64,000 nt of DNA from a bacterium 210820-DFI.6.37 (GCA_020558355.1 JAJCKG010000009.1:62001-126000); one strand, 5' to 3'; shown: positions 25,121 to 34,718, numbered from the stretch's first letter. Notes: generated from the sequence alone by a model not told the origin. Made by a program: numbers and translations.

Positions 25121-26572
25121 TTACCAGTGTACAATTACCGGAACACCTTTATCCGCCAGATTTTCAAAGAGCTTTCCCGCGGAAGCCACAGGCATATTAA
25201 CGCAGCCATGACTGCCGTTTCCACGGTAGATACTTCCGCCGAAAGAACTTCTCCAAGGCGCGTCATGCATCCCATAGTTTCCATAAAACGGCATCCAGTA
25301 GGAAACGGGACTTTCATAATCGGAGCCATCGGCATTGGTGCCTTTCAGTGTGGCGTTTCGCTGTTTATAGGAAAGGCTGAAGGTTCCGGCCGGTGTGCCG
25401 TAGCCCTGATTGACATTTCCTGTAACTACCGGACAGTCTACGATTTTTTTGCCTTCTTTGAAGTACCACAGGTGCTGCTCGGTCAGAGAAACCTCCACAT
25501 AGGTGTCGCCAATATCGTCCTCTTTGTTATAATCCGTAAATCCGGTCATAAGCCAGATTGGTTCGCGTTTCACTTCTTTTCCGCTTTGCAGGTCTTTAAT
25601 CAGCTGTTCTGTTTCCTTATCTCTGCTGAGGGCAAAGCCGTAATCACCGCCGGACACTTTGATTTTCCGTCCGCTGAGAGAGGTAAATTCCCGGGTTTTT
25701 CCCAATGTGTTGTATTCTTTCGCAAAATCCTCCACATATTCCCGAACCGCGTCCTCGTTTACGGTAACCTTGGAAGCCGCTTCCTCCGCGGCGTTCTGTT
25801 CGGCTTCGCTTACATCGCCGCTTTCCACGACCTCGATATCAAAGATTTTTTCCAGCCACTCAGGAGAGATCTTTATTTCCTCTTTTCCCATAATATAGGT
25901 TACTTTTGAAGTCAGATATTTTTTACAGAACTCCTGCCGTTCTTTGATCTCGTCACTGTCCGCGGTTACAGCCGGCTGCTGATAAAACTTTGAAGCGATG
26001 TATTCCATCTGGAATTTGCCTTCGGCTACAAGTTCTTTGATTTTATCTGTCAAAGCTGTGTAATCAATGTTGTTTCCGTAGACCTCAGGAACGATTTCAA
26101 ACTCCTCCGTAGAAAGATCCACATAGGCGTCTTTTGTCTTTGTAATTTCTTCCTCTTTAAGATAATCCGCGTTTTTCAGCGCTTTTGTGAACTTTTTATT
26201 GACCTTTTTTACCGTCATATCCAGTGTCACATCAAAATCCGAGCCAAAATAATGATTGAGAGCGGCGCTGAGGAAATTTTCTCTTTTGAGATTCGCTATG
26301 GCGTCATCAATATCATAAGTAAAATTCAGAGTATCAATACTCCCGATGGCGCGGCCTTCTGCCGTAAAGGAAAAACTTTTGCTGTTCCATTCGTCCGTCA
26401 GCTTTTCTTTTACCTGCTTTCTTGTCAGACCACTGCAGTCGATTCCATTGATGGTTGTCTTATCCGGAAACAGATCCGCGGAAAACACATTAGCCTCCAG
26501 CGATCTCCAAAGCGCGAAACCGCCCCCCGCAAGGCATAGCAGGATTATAATTGGAATTAAAATTTTTTTCAT
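25121..26572 (-). CDS. L,D-transpeptidase (YkuD) with PG-binding domain
   Basis: 483 residues. A single N-terminal membrane helix (residues 4-23) serves as anchor or uncleaved signal. Residues 30-330 have the PG_binding_4-like repeats, and residues 355-483 are YkuD, with the catalytic His and Cys in GNGSHGCVNMP near residue 458. It forms 3-3 peptidoglycan crosslinks outside the membrane. It is divergent from dnaE, with 170 bases of shared upstream sequence. Confidence 0.9.
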   Translation of the reverse strand: MKKILIPIIILLCLAGGGFALWRSLEANVFSADLFPDKTTINGIDCSGLTRKQVKEKLTDEWNSKSFSFTAEGRAIGSIDTLNFTYDIDDAIANLKRENFLSAALNHYFGSDFDVTLDMTVKKVNKKFTKALKNADYLKEEEITKTKDAYVDLSTEEFEIVPEVYGNNIDYTALTDKIKELVAEGKFQMEYIASKFYQQPAVTADSDEIKERQEFCKKYLTSKVTYIMGKEEIKISPEWLEKIFDIEVVESGDVSEAEQNAAEEAASKVTVNEDAVREYVEDFAKEYNTLGKTREFTSLSGRKIKVSGGDYGFALSRDKETEQLIKDLQSGKEVKREPIWLMTGFTDYNKEDDIGDTYVEVSLTEQHLWYFKEGKKIVDCPVVTGNVNQGYGTPAGTFSLSYKQRNATLKGTNADGSDYESPVSYWMPFYGNYGMHDAPWRSSFGGSIYRGNGSHGCVNMPVASAGKLFENLADKGVPVIVHW

Positions 26573-26635
26573 AATTATCAGTACCTCTTAACCTCAACAT
26601 TTTACAATATTTTGCCCCGTTTTTGAAGCGCCTTT

Positions 26636-26665
26636 TTCACATTTTAGGCAAATTTGTGGTATAAT
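26636..26665 (+). promoter_or_regulatory. Promoter of dnaE
   Basis: TTCACA at 26636-26641, 18-base spacer, TATAAT at 26660-26665 with an extended -10 (TGG before TATAAT). The 13 bases TGGTATAATGTCC (26657-26669) are identical to those at 45378-45390. Confidence 0.65.
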
Positions 26666-26674
26666 GTCCGCAGG

Positions 26675-26716
26675 CCCGGTGATTGACGCAGGGAAGCCTT
26701 GGCGGAGCCCGGGTGA
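26675..26716 (+). ncRNA. Short structured leader element upstream of dnaE (copy 1 of 2)
   Basis: CCCGG (26675-26679) can pair with CCGGG (26709-26713), enclosing GATTGAC (26681-26687), a small stem (CGC-AGG with CCT-GCG), and GGCGGAG. The same arrangement recurs at 45395-45435: CCCGG, one base, GATTGAC, stem-loop, GG(A/C)(A/G)GAG, CCGGG, TGA. It lies within about ten bases of the expected transcription start. I do not recognise it as a named riboswitch class. Confidence 0.5.
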
Positions 26717-26742
26717 AATAGAAATAGAATCTGGAGCAATTT

Positions 26743-29700
26743 ATGGCATTTACACATCTACACGTTCATACAGAATACAGCCTTCTGGACGGCGCGGCGA
26801 GAATCCGGGATCTGGTGGCCCGGGTAAAGGCGCTGGGAATGGAATCCATAGCGATTACGGATCACGGCGTTATGTTCGGCGTGATCGACTTTTACCGGGA
26901 ATGTAAAAACAATGGGATCAAACCGGTAATCGGCTGTGAAGTCTATACCGCGGCAAGAACCATGGAAGATAAAGACGCGGACAAAGATAAATATCAGGGG
27001 CATCTTGTGCTCCTCGCGGAGAACAATCAGGGCTATCAGAACCTGATTAAAATCGTATCAGAGGGTTTTACAAGAGGCTTTTATTATAAACCGAGGGTGG
27101 ATAAGGAACTGCTGCGGCAGCACAGCGAAGGGATCATCGCTTTATCAGCCTGCCTTGCGGGGGATGTACAGCGAAAGCTGATGAACCGGGATTATGAGGG
27201 CGCGAAGAACGAAGCTCTGGCCTTGCGGGAGATCTTTGGCGACAACAATTTCTTCCTGGAGCTGCAGGATCAGGGGCTGGAAGAGGAAGCCGCTATACTG
27301 CCGGATATGCTGCGGCTTCATGAGGAAACCGGGATTCCTTTTGTCGCCACCAACGATGTTCACTATGTAAAACAGGAAGACGCGAAGGCCCATGATGTGC
27401 TTTTGTGCATCCAGACGGCGGCTACGATAGAAGAAGAGGATCGGATGCGCTTCCCAAACGATCAGTTTTATCTGAAATCGGAAGAGGAAATGCGCAAGAT
27501 CTTTGCCAATCTGCCCGAAGCCTGTGACAATACCGCTAAAATTGCCGAAAGATGTGATGTGACCTTTGAGTTCGGCCACCTTCATTTACCGGAATTTAAA
27601 GCGCCGGAGGGAAAGTCAAACCAGCGGTATCTGAGAGAGCTTTGCGAAACCGGCCTTGCGGACCGGTACGGAAACCAGCTGGACGCGGATTGGGACAGCC
27701 TGAAGGGACGGCTGGAATATGAGCTTTCCACCATTGAAAAAATGGGATATGTGGAGTACTTTCTCATCGTATGGGATTTTATCAATTACGCCAAGGAACA
27801 CAAGATTATGGTTGGCCCGGGAAGAGGCTCCGCGGCGGGGAGTATCGTTGCTTATGTGCTGAAAATTACCGACATTGATCCCATCCGCTATAATCTGATC
27901 TTTGAACGTTTTCTCAATCCGGAGCGAATCAGCATGCCGGATATTGATATTGACTTCTGCTATGAACGGAGGCAGGAGGTCATTGATTATGTAATTGAAA
28001 AATATGGCGAGGATAAGGTTTCTCAGATTATAACCTTTGGAACGATGAAGGCAAAGGCCGCGGTGCGGGATGTAGGCCGGGTCCTGAATGTAGGGTACGC
28101 GGAAACAGACGCCATTGCGAAGGCCATTCCCTTTAATCTGAAAATGACCATTGACAAGGCCCTTTCCATGAACCCGGAGCTGAAGGCTTCTTATGAAAAT
28201 GATGAAAAGGTGCGTCAGGTGCTGGACATGGCAAGAGCCATCGAAGGCATGCCCCGTCACGCTTCCACTCACGCGGCGGGAGTGGTGATTTCCAAAAAGA
28301 GCATCGATGAGTATGTGCCGCTGTATCTTTCGGATAAAGGCGTTTCCACGCAGTTTACTATGACTACGATCGAAGAGCTGGGCCTGCTGAAGATGGATTT
28401 TCTGGGCCTGCGGAACCTGACGGTTATTCGGGACGCGCTGGAAATGATCGAGGAAAATCACGGAAGAGTGATCGATTTCGCAAGCATGACCTATGATGAC
28501 GCGGCTACTTACGAACTGATTGCGAAAGGAAATACGCAAGGCGTATTCCAGCTGGAAAGCGGAGGCATGACCCAGTTTATGAAAAATCTGAAGCCGGACT
28601 GCTTTGAGGACATCGTGGCAGGCGTGGCTCTTTACCGGCCGGGTCCTATGGCTTCCATTCCGACCTATATTGAAAACAAGAAGCACCCGGATCAGATCCA
28701 GTATATCCATGAAAGCCTGGAACCGATTTTATCCGTGACTTACGGATGCCTTATTTATCAGGAGCAGGTAATGCAGATCGTGCGGGATCTGGGCGGCTAT
28801 TCCTACGGCCGTTCCGATTTGGTGCGCCGGGCCATGGGTAAGAAAAAGATGGATGTTATGCTGAAGGAGAAGGAGTACTTTATCCACGGAAAGACAGACG
28901 AGGAAGGAAACATCGAAATCGCGGGCTGTGTACGCAATGGAATTCCTGAGGCGATTGCCGAGGAAATCTTTAACCAGATGGTCGGCTTTGCCGAATACGC
29001 CTTCAACAAGTCCCATGCGGCGGCTTACGCCGTAATCGCCTATGAAACGGCTTATCTGAAGCAGTATTATCCTGTGGAATTTATGGCGGCGCTGATGACC
29101 AGTGTTATGGGCGACGCTGGTTCCATAGCTAAATATATCCGAAATTGTACGGAAATGGGTATTGAAGTTCTGCCGCCGGATATTAACGAAAGCGGGAAGA
29201 AATTTACCGTGCGGGATGGAAAGATCCGGTTTGGGCTGCTTGGCGTCAAGAATGTGGGCGAAGGAGCCATCGACGCTATTATAAAGGCCAGAGAGGAAAA
29301 GGGACTTCCAAAGGATATTTTCCAGTTCATCAGCAACGTGGACATCCATGAAGTAAATAAAAAAGCAGTGGAGAGTCTAATTAAGGCGGGGGCTTTGGAC
29401 AGCCTCAATGAAAATCGGGCGGCGCATATGTCTGTTTACGAAAGCCTGATTGAATCGGCGCAGAATGATTCCCGAAAAAATCTGGAGGGGCAGATGTCCC
29501 TGTTTCAGCTTAATGCGGAACAGATGGAAGCGGAAACGGCCGCTGCCCGGCTTCCGCGGGTAAACAATTTTTCAAGAGAGATTCTCAGCAGCATGGAAAA
29601 GGAAATGCTGGGCGTTTACATTTCCGACCATCCTCTGAAGGATTATGAACAGCAGATCGAAAAGCTGATCGACGTTACGGCCGAAGATCTGGCTCACGCG

Positions 29701-30252
29701 GCGGATCAGGAGGAAACCGGGGAAACACCGGCGGCCGGAACGGTTGTTTTTGACGGTATGCGGGCTACCATGGCGGGGATCATTACCGGGAAAAAGCAGC
29801 TGGTAACAAAGAACAATAAAATGATGGCTTTTGTGGACATGGAGGATCTCTATGGAAATGTGGAAGTGGTGGTCTTTCCAAATGTCTATGAGCGAAGCTC
29901 GCGCCTTATTCAGGAAGATTCTCTGGTAATCGTCAAAGGGACCATCAATTTTAAAGAAGGAGAGCTGCCCAAGCTTTTGGCAAACGAGGTGCTGGATCTG
30001 AGGGAAGCCAGCCAGGGGGCCCGGCTCGCGGCGCAAAAGCCAGTGAAAATACGGATCCCGGATAATCTGGAAAACGGCATTGAGCGGATCAGAGAGATTC
30101 TGATACAGCATAAAGGCAATACCCCGGTGATTATTTATCTGGGAACCACAGGAAAGGCCATGAAAACAAAGCCGGATCTATGGGTCAGTGCGGATGAGGC
30201 TTTTCAGGAAAAGGTTGAGGCTCTTATCGGCCCGGAAAATCTGAAGCTATAA
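26743..30252 (+). CDS. dnaE: DNA polymerase III alpha subunit DnaE
   Basis: 1169 residues. The N-terminal PHP domain opens with THLHVHTEYSLLDGAAR; the polymerase domain contains GPGRGSAAGS and the catalytic PDIDIDF (near residue 405), with the third Asp region further on; helix-hairpin-helix and OB-fold segments (VEVVVFPNVYE near 1048) complete it. It is the replicative or lagging-strand polymerase; Clostridia usually also have PolC, which is not in this window. The leader carries a structured element shared with another locus. pfkA follows after 23 bases. Confidence 0.95.
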   Translation: MAFTHLHVHTEYSLLDGAARIRDLVARVKALGMESIAITDHGVMFGVIDFYRECKNNGIKPVIGCEVYTAARTMEDKDADKDKYQGHLVLLAENNQGYQNLIKIVSEGFTRGFYYKPRVDKELLRQHSEGIIALSACLAGDVQRKLMNRDYEGAKNEALALREIFGDNNFFLELQDQGLEEEAAILPDMLRLHEETGIPFVATNDVHYVKQEDAKAHDVLLCIQTAATIEEEDRMRFPNDQFYLKSEEEMRKIFANLPEACDNTAKIAERCDVTFEFGHLHLPEFKAPEGKSNQRYLRELCETGLADRYGNQLDADWDSLKGRLEYELSTIEKMGYVEYFLIVWDFINYAKEHKIMVGPGRGSAAGSIVAYVLKITDIDPIRYNLIFERFLNPERISMPDIDIDFCYERRQEVIDYVIEKYGEDKVSQIITFGTMKAKAAVRDVGRVLNVGYAETDAIAKAIPFNLKMTIDKALSMNPELKASYENDEKVRQVLDMARAIEGMPRHASTHAAGVVISKKSIDEYVPLYLSDKGVSTQFTMTTIEELGLLKMDFLGLRNLTVIRDALEMIEENHGRVIDFASMTYDDAATYELIAKGNTQGVFQLESGGMTQFMKNLKPDCFEDIVAGVALYRPGPMASIPTYIENKKHPDQIQYIHESLEPILSVTYGCLIYQEQVMQIVRDLGGYSYGRSDLVRRAMGKKKMDVMLKEKEYFIHGKTDEEGNIEIAGCVRNGIPEAIAEEIFNQMVGFAEYAFNKSHAAAYAVIAYETAYLKQYYPVEFMAALMTSVMGDAGSIAKYIRNCTEMGIEVLPPDINESGKKFTVRDGKIRFGLLGVKNVGEGAIDAIIKAREEKGLPKDIFQFISNVDIHEVNKKAVESLIKAGALDSLNENRAAHMSVYESLIESAQNDSRKNLEGQMSLFQLNAEQMEAETAAARLPRVNNFSREILSSMEKEMLGVYISDHPLKDYEQQIEKLIDVTAEDLAHAADQEETGETPAAGTVVFDGMRATMAGIITGKKQLVTKNNKMMAFVDMEDLYGNVEVVVFPNVYERSSRLIQEDSLVIVKGTINFKEGELPKLLANEVLDLREASQGARLAAQKPVKIRIPDNLENGIERIREILIQHKGNTPVIIYLGTTGKAMKTKPDLWVSADEAFQEKVEALIGPENLKL

Positions 30253-30275
30253 ACTAGAAAAGGGAGGTATTAGAA

Positions 30276-31238
30276 ATGAGAAGAATTGGAGTGCTTACCA
30301 GCGGAGGCGACGCTCCGGGAATGAACGCGGCAGTGCGCGCGGTTGTACGCTGCGGTCTGAACAGGGGCATGGAGGTTTATGGAATACAAAGAGGCTATGA
30401 AGGTCTTATTGACGGTGCGATAAAAGAGATGGACATGTCTTCTGTGGGGGACATTCTTCACAGAGGAGGAACCATTCTCAGGACTGCCAGAAGCGAGCGG
30501 TTCAGAACGGAAGAAGGACAGAACCACGCGATGAATGTGCTGTCGGCCTTTGGCATTGAAGGGCTTGTGGTGATCGGCGGCGACGGCTCTTTTCGGGGCG
30601 GTCTTGAGCTGGCAAAACGAGGGGTTACAGTAATGGGCCTGCCGGGGACAATTGACAATGATCTTGGATATACGGATTATACCATAGGATTCGATACGGC
30701 GGTTAATACGGTGCTTTCCTCTGTAACCAATATCCGCGACACTTCTTCCTCTCATGAGAGGGCCACAGTCATTGAGGTTATGGGACGGCACTGCGGAGAT
30801 ATCGCCCTGTACGCGGGACTGACCGGAGGCGCGGATAATATTTTAGTTCCGGAAATGCCTTTTGATATAAATCGGGTATGCAGAAAAATTATTCAGGGAA
30901 AAAACCGGGGGAAGCTGCATGATATTATTATCAAGGCAGAAGGTGTTGAAGTGGACACTCAGGAGCTGGCGCAGATGATTGAAGAACGGACCGGAAAGGA
31001 AACGAAAGTGGTGATTCTGGCCTACCTTCAGCGGGGCGGTTCTCCAACAGCCACGGACCGTATGCTGGCCAGCAGAACAGCCAGCAAGGCGGTGGAGCTG
31101 CTGTATGATGATGAGGACAGCAAGGCTATCGGTATCTGCGGCAGTGAGATTGTAGCGTACGACCTTGAAAAAGCGCTGGAAATGAAGCGGCCGTTTAATA
31201 CGGATCTTTATGAGCTTGCGGATATATTATCAAAATAA
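30276..31238 (+). CDS. pfkA: ATP-dependent 6-phosphofructokinase
   Basis: 320 residues. Phosphorylates fructose-6-phosphate in glycolysis. [20 protein letters not shown], the GGDGS motif (Gly rather than the Asp of PPi-dependent enzymes, indicating ATP use), the catalytic PGTIDND, and [11 protein letters not shown] are standard. AGGGAGG precedes the ATG. It follows dnaE with no terminator seen, an arrangement common in clostridia (dnaE-pfkA). TAA is followed after one base by the ATG of the chloride channel gene. Confidence 0.96.
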   Translation: MRRIGVLTSGGDAPGMNAAVRAVVRCGLNRGMEVYGIQRGYEGLIDGAIKEMDMSSVGDILHRGGTILRTARSERFRTEEGQNHAMNVLSAFGIEGLVVIGGDGSFRGGLELAKRGVTVMGLPGTIDNDLGYTDYTIGFDTAVNTVLSSVTNIRDTSSSHERATVIEVMGRHCGDIALYAGLTGGADNILVPEMPFDINRVCRKIIQGKNRGKLHDIIIKAEGVEVDTQELAQMIEERTGKETKVVILAYLQRGGSPTATDRMLASRTASKAVELLYDDEDSKAIGICGSEIVAYDLEKALEMKRPFNTDLYELADILSK

Positions 31239-31239
31239 A

Positions 31240-32499
31240 ATGAAACAGACCGTTTACCAGAAAATAAAACAATGCTTTGTTTTTATAAAGAGTTTTTTTA
31301 AATGGATCCTGATTGCCGGTACGGTGGGGATCATCAGCGGCGGAGTGGGGACCTTGTTTCGCGTTGCTGTAGAATACGCGAATGTTCTGTGGCATCAGAA
31401 CCGGTGGCTGACCTGTCTGCTGCCTTTGGGCGGACTGATGATCATAGGCCTTTACAAAGCGTGCGGTATGACGGCGGCTATCGGAACGGATCGAATCATT
31501 GATTCTGTGCGGACTGAAGAAAAAGTGCCGGTACGGCTTGGGCCGCTGATTTTTATCAGTACAGCGGTCACTCATCTTCTGGGAGGCTCCGCGGGGCGGG
31601 AAGGCGCCGCGCTGCAGATCGGGGGCAGCATCGGGACCCATGTAGGAAGGCTGTTTCATCTGGATGAAAAGGACATGTCTCTGGTGGTGCTGAGCGGCAT
31701 GAGCGGCGTGTTTGCGGCCTTATTCGGAACTCCGCTGACATCCGTCTTCTTCGCGCTGGAAGTGATCAGCGTAGGCGTTATTTATTATTCGGGCCTTGTT
31801 CCCTGCCTGGTTTCCGCTCTGGTTGCGTACCGGATTTCCAGTTTTTTCGGGTTTGATTTGGAAATTGAAATGGTTTTGGATATTCCCGGATTTGAGATAG
31901 GGACTGTGCTGCGGATTGCGGCTTTAGGCGTATGCTGCGCGCTTTTGAGCATAGTCTACATCTTTTCTATGGATCGGATTGACGATTTTTTTGAAATTCT
32001 ATTTAAGAATCCATATATTCGGATCTTTGTGGGAGGGCTGATCCTGGTGGGACTTTCCTTTCTCTTCCCTTCCGGAAACTATAACGGATCCGGTATGAGT
32101 ATTATTTTCCAGGCCCTTGAAGGTGACACAGACTGGTGGACTTTTCTGGTAAAGATCCTTTTTACCGCGGTTACACTGGGATGCGGATTTAAAGGCGGAG
32201 AAATCGTACCTACTTTTTTTATCGGAGCGGCGATGGGATGCTGGGCCGGAGGTCTTTTGGGGCTGGATCCGGGATTTGCCGCGGCAGTAGGTTTGATTGC
32301 TACGTTCTGCGGCGTTGTCAACAGTCCCGTCGCGTCCATCATTCTTGGAGTAGAGCTGTTTGGAGCTGAGGGGCTTTTATTTTTTGGTATCGCGTGCAGC
32401 ATCAGTTATATGCTTTCCGGATATTATGGGCTGTATGGAAGTCAGAAAATCATGTATAGTAAAACGAAAGCGGAATATATCAATATCAACGCAAAGTAA
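31240..32499 (+). CDS. ClC-family chloride channel/transporter
   Basis: About 419 residues with ten or more hydrophobic segments. The anion-selectivity signature is GGSAGREGAALQIGG (family GxxxGREGP; the gating Glu is present, Pro is Ala). It moves Cl- or other anions across the membrane, as channel or H+ antiporter. No C-terminal CBS or TrkA domain is present. I place the start at 31240, one base after the pfkA stop, where translation could re-initiate; an alternative in-frame ATG at 31210 inside pfkA also lacks a good ribosome site. Confidence 0.88.
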   Translation: MKQTVYQKIKQCFVFIKSFFKWILIAGTVGIISGGVGTLFRVAVEYANVLWHQNRWLTCLLPLGGLMIIGLYKACGMTAAIGTDRIIDSVRTEEKVPVRLGPLIFISTAVTHLLGGSAGREGAALQIGGSIGTHVGRLFHLDEKDMSLVVLSGMSGVFAALFGTPLTSVFFALEVISVGVIYYSGLVPCLVSALVAYRISSFFGFDLEIEMVLDIPGFEIGTVLRIAALGVCCALLSIVYIFSMDRIDDFFEILFKNPYIRIFVGGLILVGLSFLFPSGNYNGSGMSIIFQALEGDTDWWTFLVKILFTAVTLGCGFKGGEIVPTFFIGAAMGCWAGGLLGLDPGFAAAVGLIATFCGVVNSPVASIILGVELFGAEGLLFFGIACSISYMLSGYYGLYGSQKIMYSKTKAEYININAK

Positions 32500-32517
32500 A
32501 GAAGGAGGAAGTGAACG

Positions 32518-33750
32518 ATGAAGCTAGCTTTTGTAAATGGGGTTTTAATTGATGGTAACGGGGGAGAACCTGTCAAAGACTCACTGGTTCTGATTGAGGA
32601 TAAAAAGATCGTGTATGCCGGCCCGAAAACGGACTTTAGCGGTTATGAAGCGCGGGATATTTCCGGAAAGACAATTATGCCGGGGCTGATCGATACGCAT
32701 CTTCATTACAGCGGAAATCTCAGTGACAATGATACGGAATGGGTCCTGGAGCCTATGTTCCAAAAAGCGGTCGTTGCTGTGGCGCAGGCCAGGGAAGCTT
32801 TGGAAAATGGTCTGACCTCCGTAGGGGAAATTTCTAAATTCGGTCCTTACATAAGAGATATGATTGAGAAGGGCGTGATCCCGGGACCAAGGACGGTTAC
32901 TTCCGGCGTGGGCTTCTGCAGGACGGCGGGCCATGGAGATTCCCACAGACTGCCGCTGGAATACAATGAGGCGTCCCATCCGTGGGCGGAACGGGTAGAC
33001 GGCCCATGGGAGCTGAGAAAGGCCATTCGCCGCAGGATACGCGAAAATCCCGATGCTATTAAGATCTGGTCCACAGGCGGCGGGATCTGGCGTCACGACG
33101 CAAAAGCGGATTCTCACTATACGATGGAGGAAATTCAGGCGGTAGTGGATGAAAGCAACATGATCGGCTTGCCTGTATGGTCCCACGCGGAGGGGTATGA
33201 AGGAGCCCTTAATTCCTGCAAAGCAGGGGTTTCCGCCATTATTCACGGACAGGAGCTTAATGAAGAGTGTCTGCAAATCATGAAGGAAAAGGATATTACC
33301 TTCTGTCCGACCTTCCAGTTTTTCTTTGAGTGGTTTTCTGTATACGAACCGCCGTACCGGCCGATTCACGATCAGTATCCGGGAGAAACTACGGCGGAAA
33401 AAGAACTGAATCGGATTACGGATAATCTGCTCAATGCCAATAAGAAGGGGATCCGCATCACGGTTGGCTCGGATTCATTTTGCAGCACACTTACTCCTTA
33501 TGGAAAGTACGCTATTACAGAGATGTACGCACTTAATAAAGCGGGTCTTACCAATATGGAGGTCCTGGTGGCGGCCACTAAGAATGGTGCGGAGATGCTG
33601 AAGATCGACGACATTACAGGCACCTTGGAAGCGGGAAAGTTTGCTGATCTTCTGGTACTAAACGGAGATCCGCTGACGGATATCAAAGCGGTTTCTACAG
33701 AAAATATGGATGTGATTATGAAGGAAGGCGAATTTGTAAAAGGCGCGTAA
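32518..33750 (+). CDS. Metal-dependent amidohydrolase (imidazolonepropionase/prolidase-like)
   Basis: 410 residues, amidohydrolase superfamily TIM barrel. Metal ligands are visible: HxH in DTHLHY, Lys in DAIKIWSTGGG, His in WSHAEGY and IHGQEL, Asp in VGSDSF. C-terminal GTLEAGKFADLLVLNGDPL is the usual small beta domain. Related enzymes hydrolyse cyclic imides or N-acyl/dipeptide substrates. The actual substrate is not evident. AGGAGG precedes the ATG, 18 bases after the chloride channel gene, so it may share its transcript. Confidence 0.88.
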   Translation: MKLAFVNGVLIDGNGGEPVKDSLVLIEDKKIVYAGPKTDFSGYEARDISGKTIMPGLIDTHLHYSGNLSDNDTEWVLEPMFQKAVVAVAQAREALENGLTSVGEISKFGPYIRDMIEKGVIPGPRTVTSGVGFCRTAGHGDSHRLPLEYNEASHPWAERVDGPWELRKAIRRRIRENPDAIKIWSTGGGIWRHDAKADSHYTMEEIQAVVDESNMIGLPVWSHAEGYEGALNSCKAGVSAIIHGQELNEECLQIMKEKDITFCPTFQFFFEWFSVYEPPYRPIHDQYPGETTAEKELNRITDNLLNANKKGIRITVGSDSFCSTLTPYGKYAITEMYALNKAGLTNMEVLVAATKNGAEMLKIDDITGTLEAGKFADLLVLNGDPLTDIKAVSTENMDVIMKEGEFVKGA

Positions 33751-33763
33751 GAAAGTGAGCAAG

Positions 33764-33802
33764 CGAGCGGGAAGCGGCGAAAGCCGCGCCTGCTCGTTTT
33801 TT
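33764..33802 (+). terminator. Intrinsic terminator after the amidohydrolase gene
   Basis: CGAGCGGG-AAGCGGC, loop GAAA, GCCGCGCCTGCTCG, then six T (33797-33802). Confidence 0.85.
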
Positions 33803-33901
33803 AGTGCCAGTTTTTGTGGTGGAAAGGCATGGGAGCAATTGACCTTTCGGCAGTTTGTTGAAATCTAAAATCCTGTTTTTGTAAATAATAGAATAAAATG
33901 G

Positions 33902-33930
33902 TTGAAAAAGAGGGTAGGTTATTGTAAAAT
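33902..33930 (+). promoter_or_regulatory. Promoter of the HTH regulator gene
   Basis: TTGAAA (33902-33907), 17-base spacer, TAAAAT (33925-33930). The gap 33803-33992 holds nothing else that I can recognise. Confidence 0.55.
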
Positions 33931-33992
33931 ATATACAATTCATCGATGAGATCCAGTTACGCTAATTTTAACAATGAGAAGAAAGGAAGCCT

Positions 33993-34391
33993 ATGAAGAA
34001 TTATTATCAACGAAAACGCAATGGATATTTTTTGCCCCATGAGATTTATAAAAAGACCTGGAATACCATAGAGTGTTACGCATTTTACAAGAGAGTGCTG
34101 ATCGATCAGGAATGGAGCAGTGATGTGTTTCTGGAGCCTGAGTGGACAGCTGTTAATAAAGCGACAGCGGACTATTACATACGGAACATTGACGCGGCCT
34201 TAAAGGAATATATCCCGGAAGAACTCCGTCAGGGAATTTTTGAGCATGTGGTCTATGGAAAAACATATCAGGAAATCAGTAAAGAGGTCCATTTATCTCC
34301 TTCCAGTTTAAAGCAATGGACACAAATCTTTGTCTATGGAGTAGCGGAACATTTGGGCGACGATTTTTATGTAAAAAAGAGGACCAGTTAA
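33993..34391 (+). CDS. Small HTH protein, sigma-70 region-4-like regulator
   Basis: 132 residues, not a named family that I recognise. The C-terminal third (about 90-118: GKTYQEISKEVHLSPSSLKQ) is a helix-turn-helix similar to sigma-70 region 4 and to phage late-gene activators of the ArpU/RinA kind. The N-terminal half is aromatic-rich and helical. AAAGGAAG precedes the ATG. It sits directly before the leader and matrix operon and has its own promoter, so it may control that operon. That link is inference. Confidence 0.7.
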   Translation: MKNYYQRKRNGYFLPHEIYKKTWNTIECYAFYKRVLIDQEWSSDVFLEPEWTAVNKATADYYIRNIDAALKEYIPEELRQGIFEHVVYGKTYQEISKEVHLSPSSLKQWTQIFVYGVAEHLGDDFYVKKRTS

Positions 34392-34442
34392 ATTAATTTT
34401 TTGATTCGGCAGGAAAGTATGTCCCCTGCGTAAAAAAATCTG

Positions 34443-34588
34443 TGGTATACTATAAAATGTAAAAAAAGGAAAATAAAGCATAGTACGCGACCCTCGTTTC
34501 CGCATAGTGTTTACATAGAAATTTTGCGTACATCTGAATTTCCTTTTAGCAATCAGACTGTAGGGTAGGATATTCTGCAGTCTTTTTG
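34443..34588 (+). promoter_or_regulatory. Extended -10 promoter, structured leader RNA and attenuator of the matrix operon
   Basis: An extended -10 (TGGTATACT, 34443-34451) has no good -35; an inverted repeat GCAGG/CCTGC (34409-34429) lies there instead, a possible activator site. The transcript can form a 9-bp outer helix AAAAGGAAA (34464-34472) with TTTCCTTTT (34539-34547) and an inner helix GTACGC (34483-34488) with GCGTAC (34526-34531). A terminator follows: AGACTG (34555-34560) with CAGTCT (34578-34583) and five T. This is the layout of a riboswitch or attenuator. It does not match the cyclic-di-GMP classes I know. Confidence 0.6.
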
Positions 34589-34622
34589 TATATTTTTATA
34601 GTTTTAGAAAGGAGGGACGGCT

Positions 34623-34685
34623 GTGTGTCCATATAAGGCCAGAGAACAGCCCATCAAAAGAAAGAATCGTTTTGCGCGGAAATGA
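34623..34685 (+). CDS. Possible 20-aa basic mini-ORF in the matrix operon leader
   Basis: GTG-initiated ORF of 20 codons rich in Lys and Arg, behind a strong AAAGGAGGGACGG ribosome site (34608-34620). It lies between the attenuator and the next small ORF. It could be a leader peptide or a chance ORF using a real ribosome site. Only the ribosome site supports it. Confidence 0.3.
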   Translation: MCPYKAREQPIKRKNRFARK

Positions 34686-34718
34686 AGTCGTATATTGATT
34701 GGGATGGAGAAATGAATT

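Noticed and set aside
24794..25909. Long plus-strand ORF of 371 codons
   Set aside because: It is antisense to the Na/Pi cotransporter and L,D-transpeptidase genes, whose proteins have clear domains; the plus-strand product resembles nothing.
34464..34547. Cyclic-di-GMP riboswitch upstream of the matrix operon
   Set aside because: The position would suit it, but the conserved motifs of class I and class II that I know are missing. Left as an unassigned leader.
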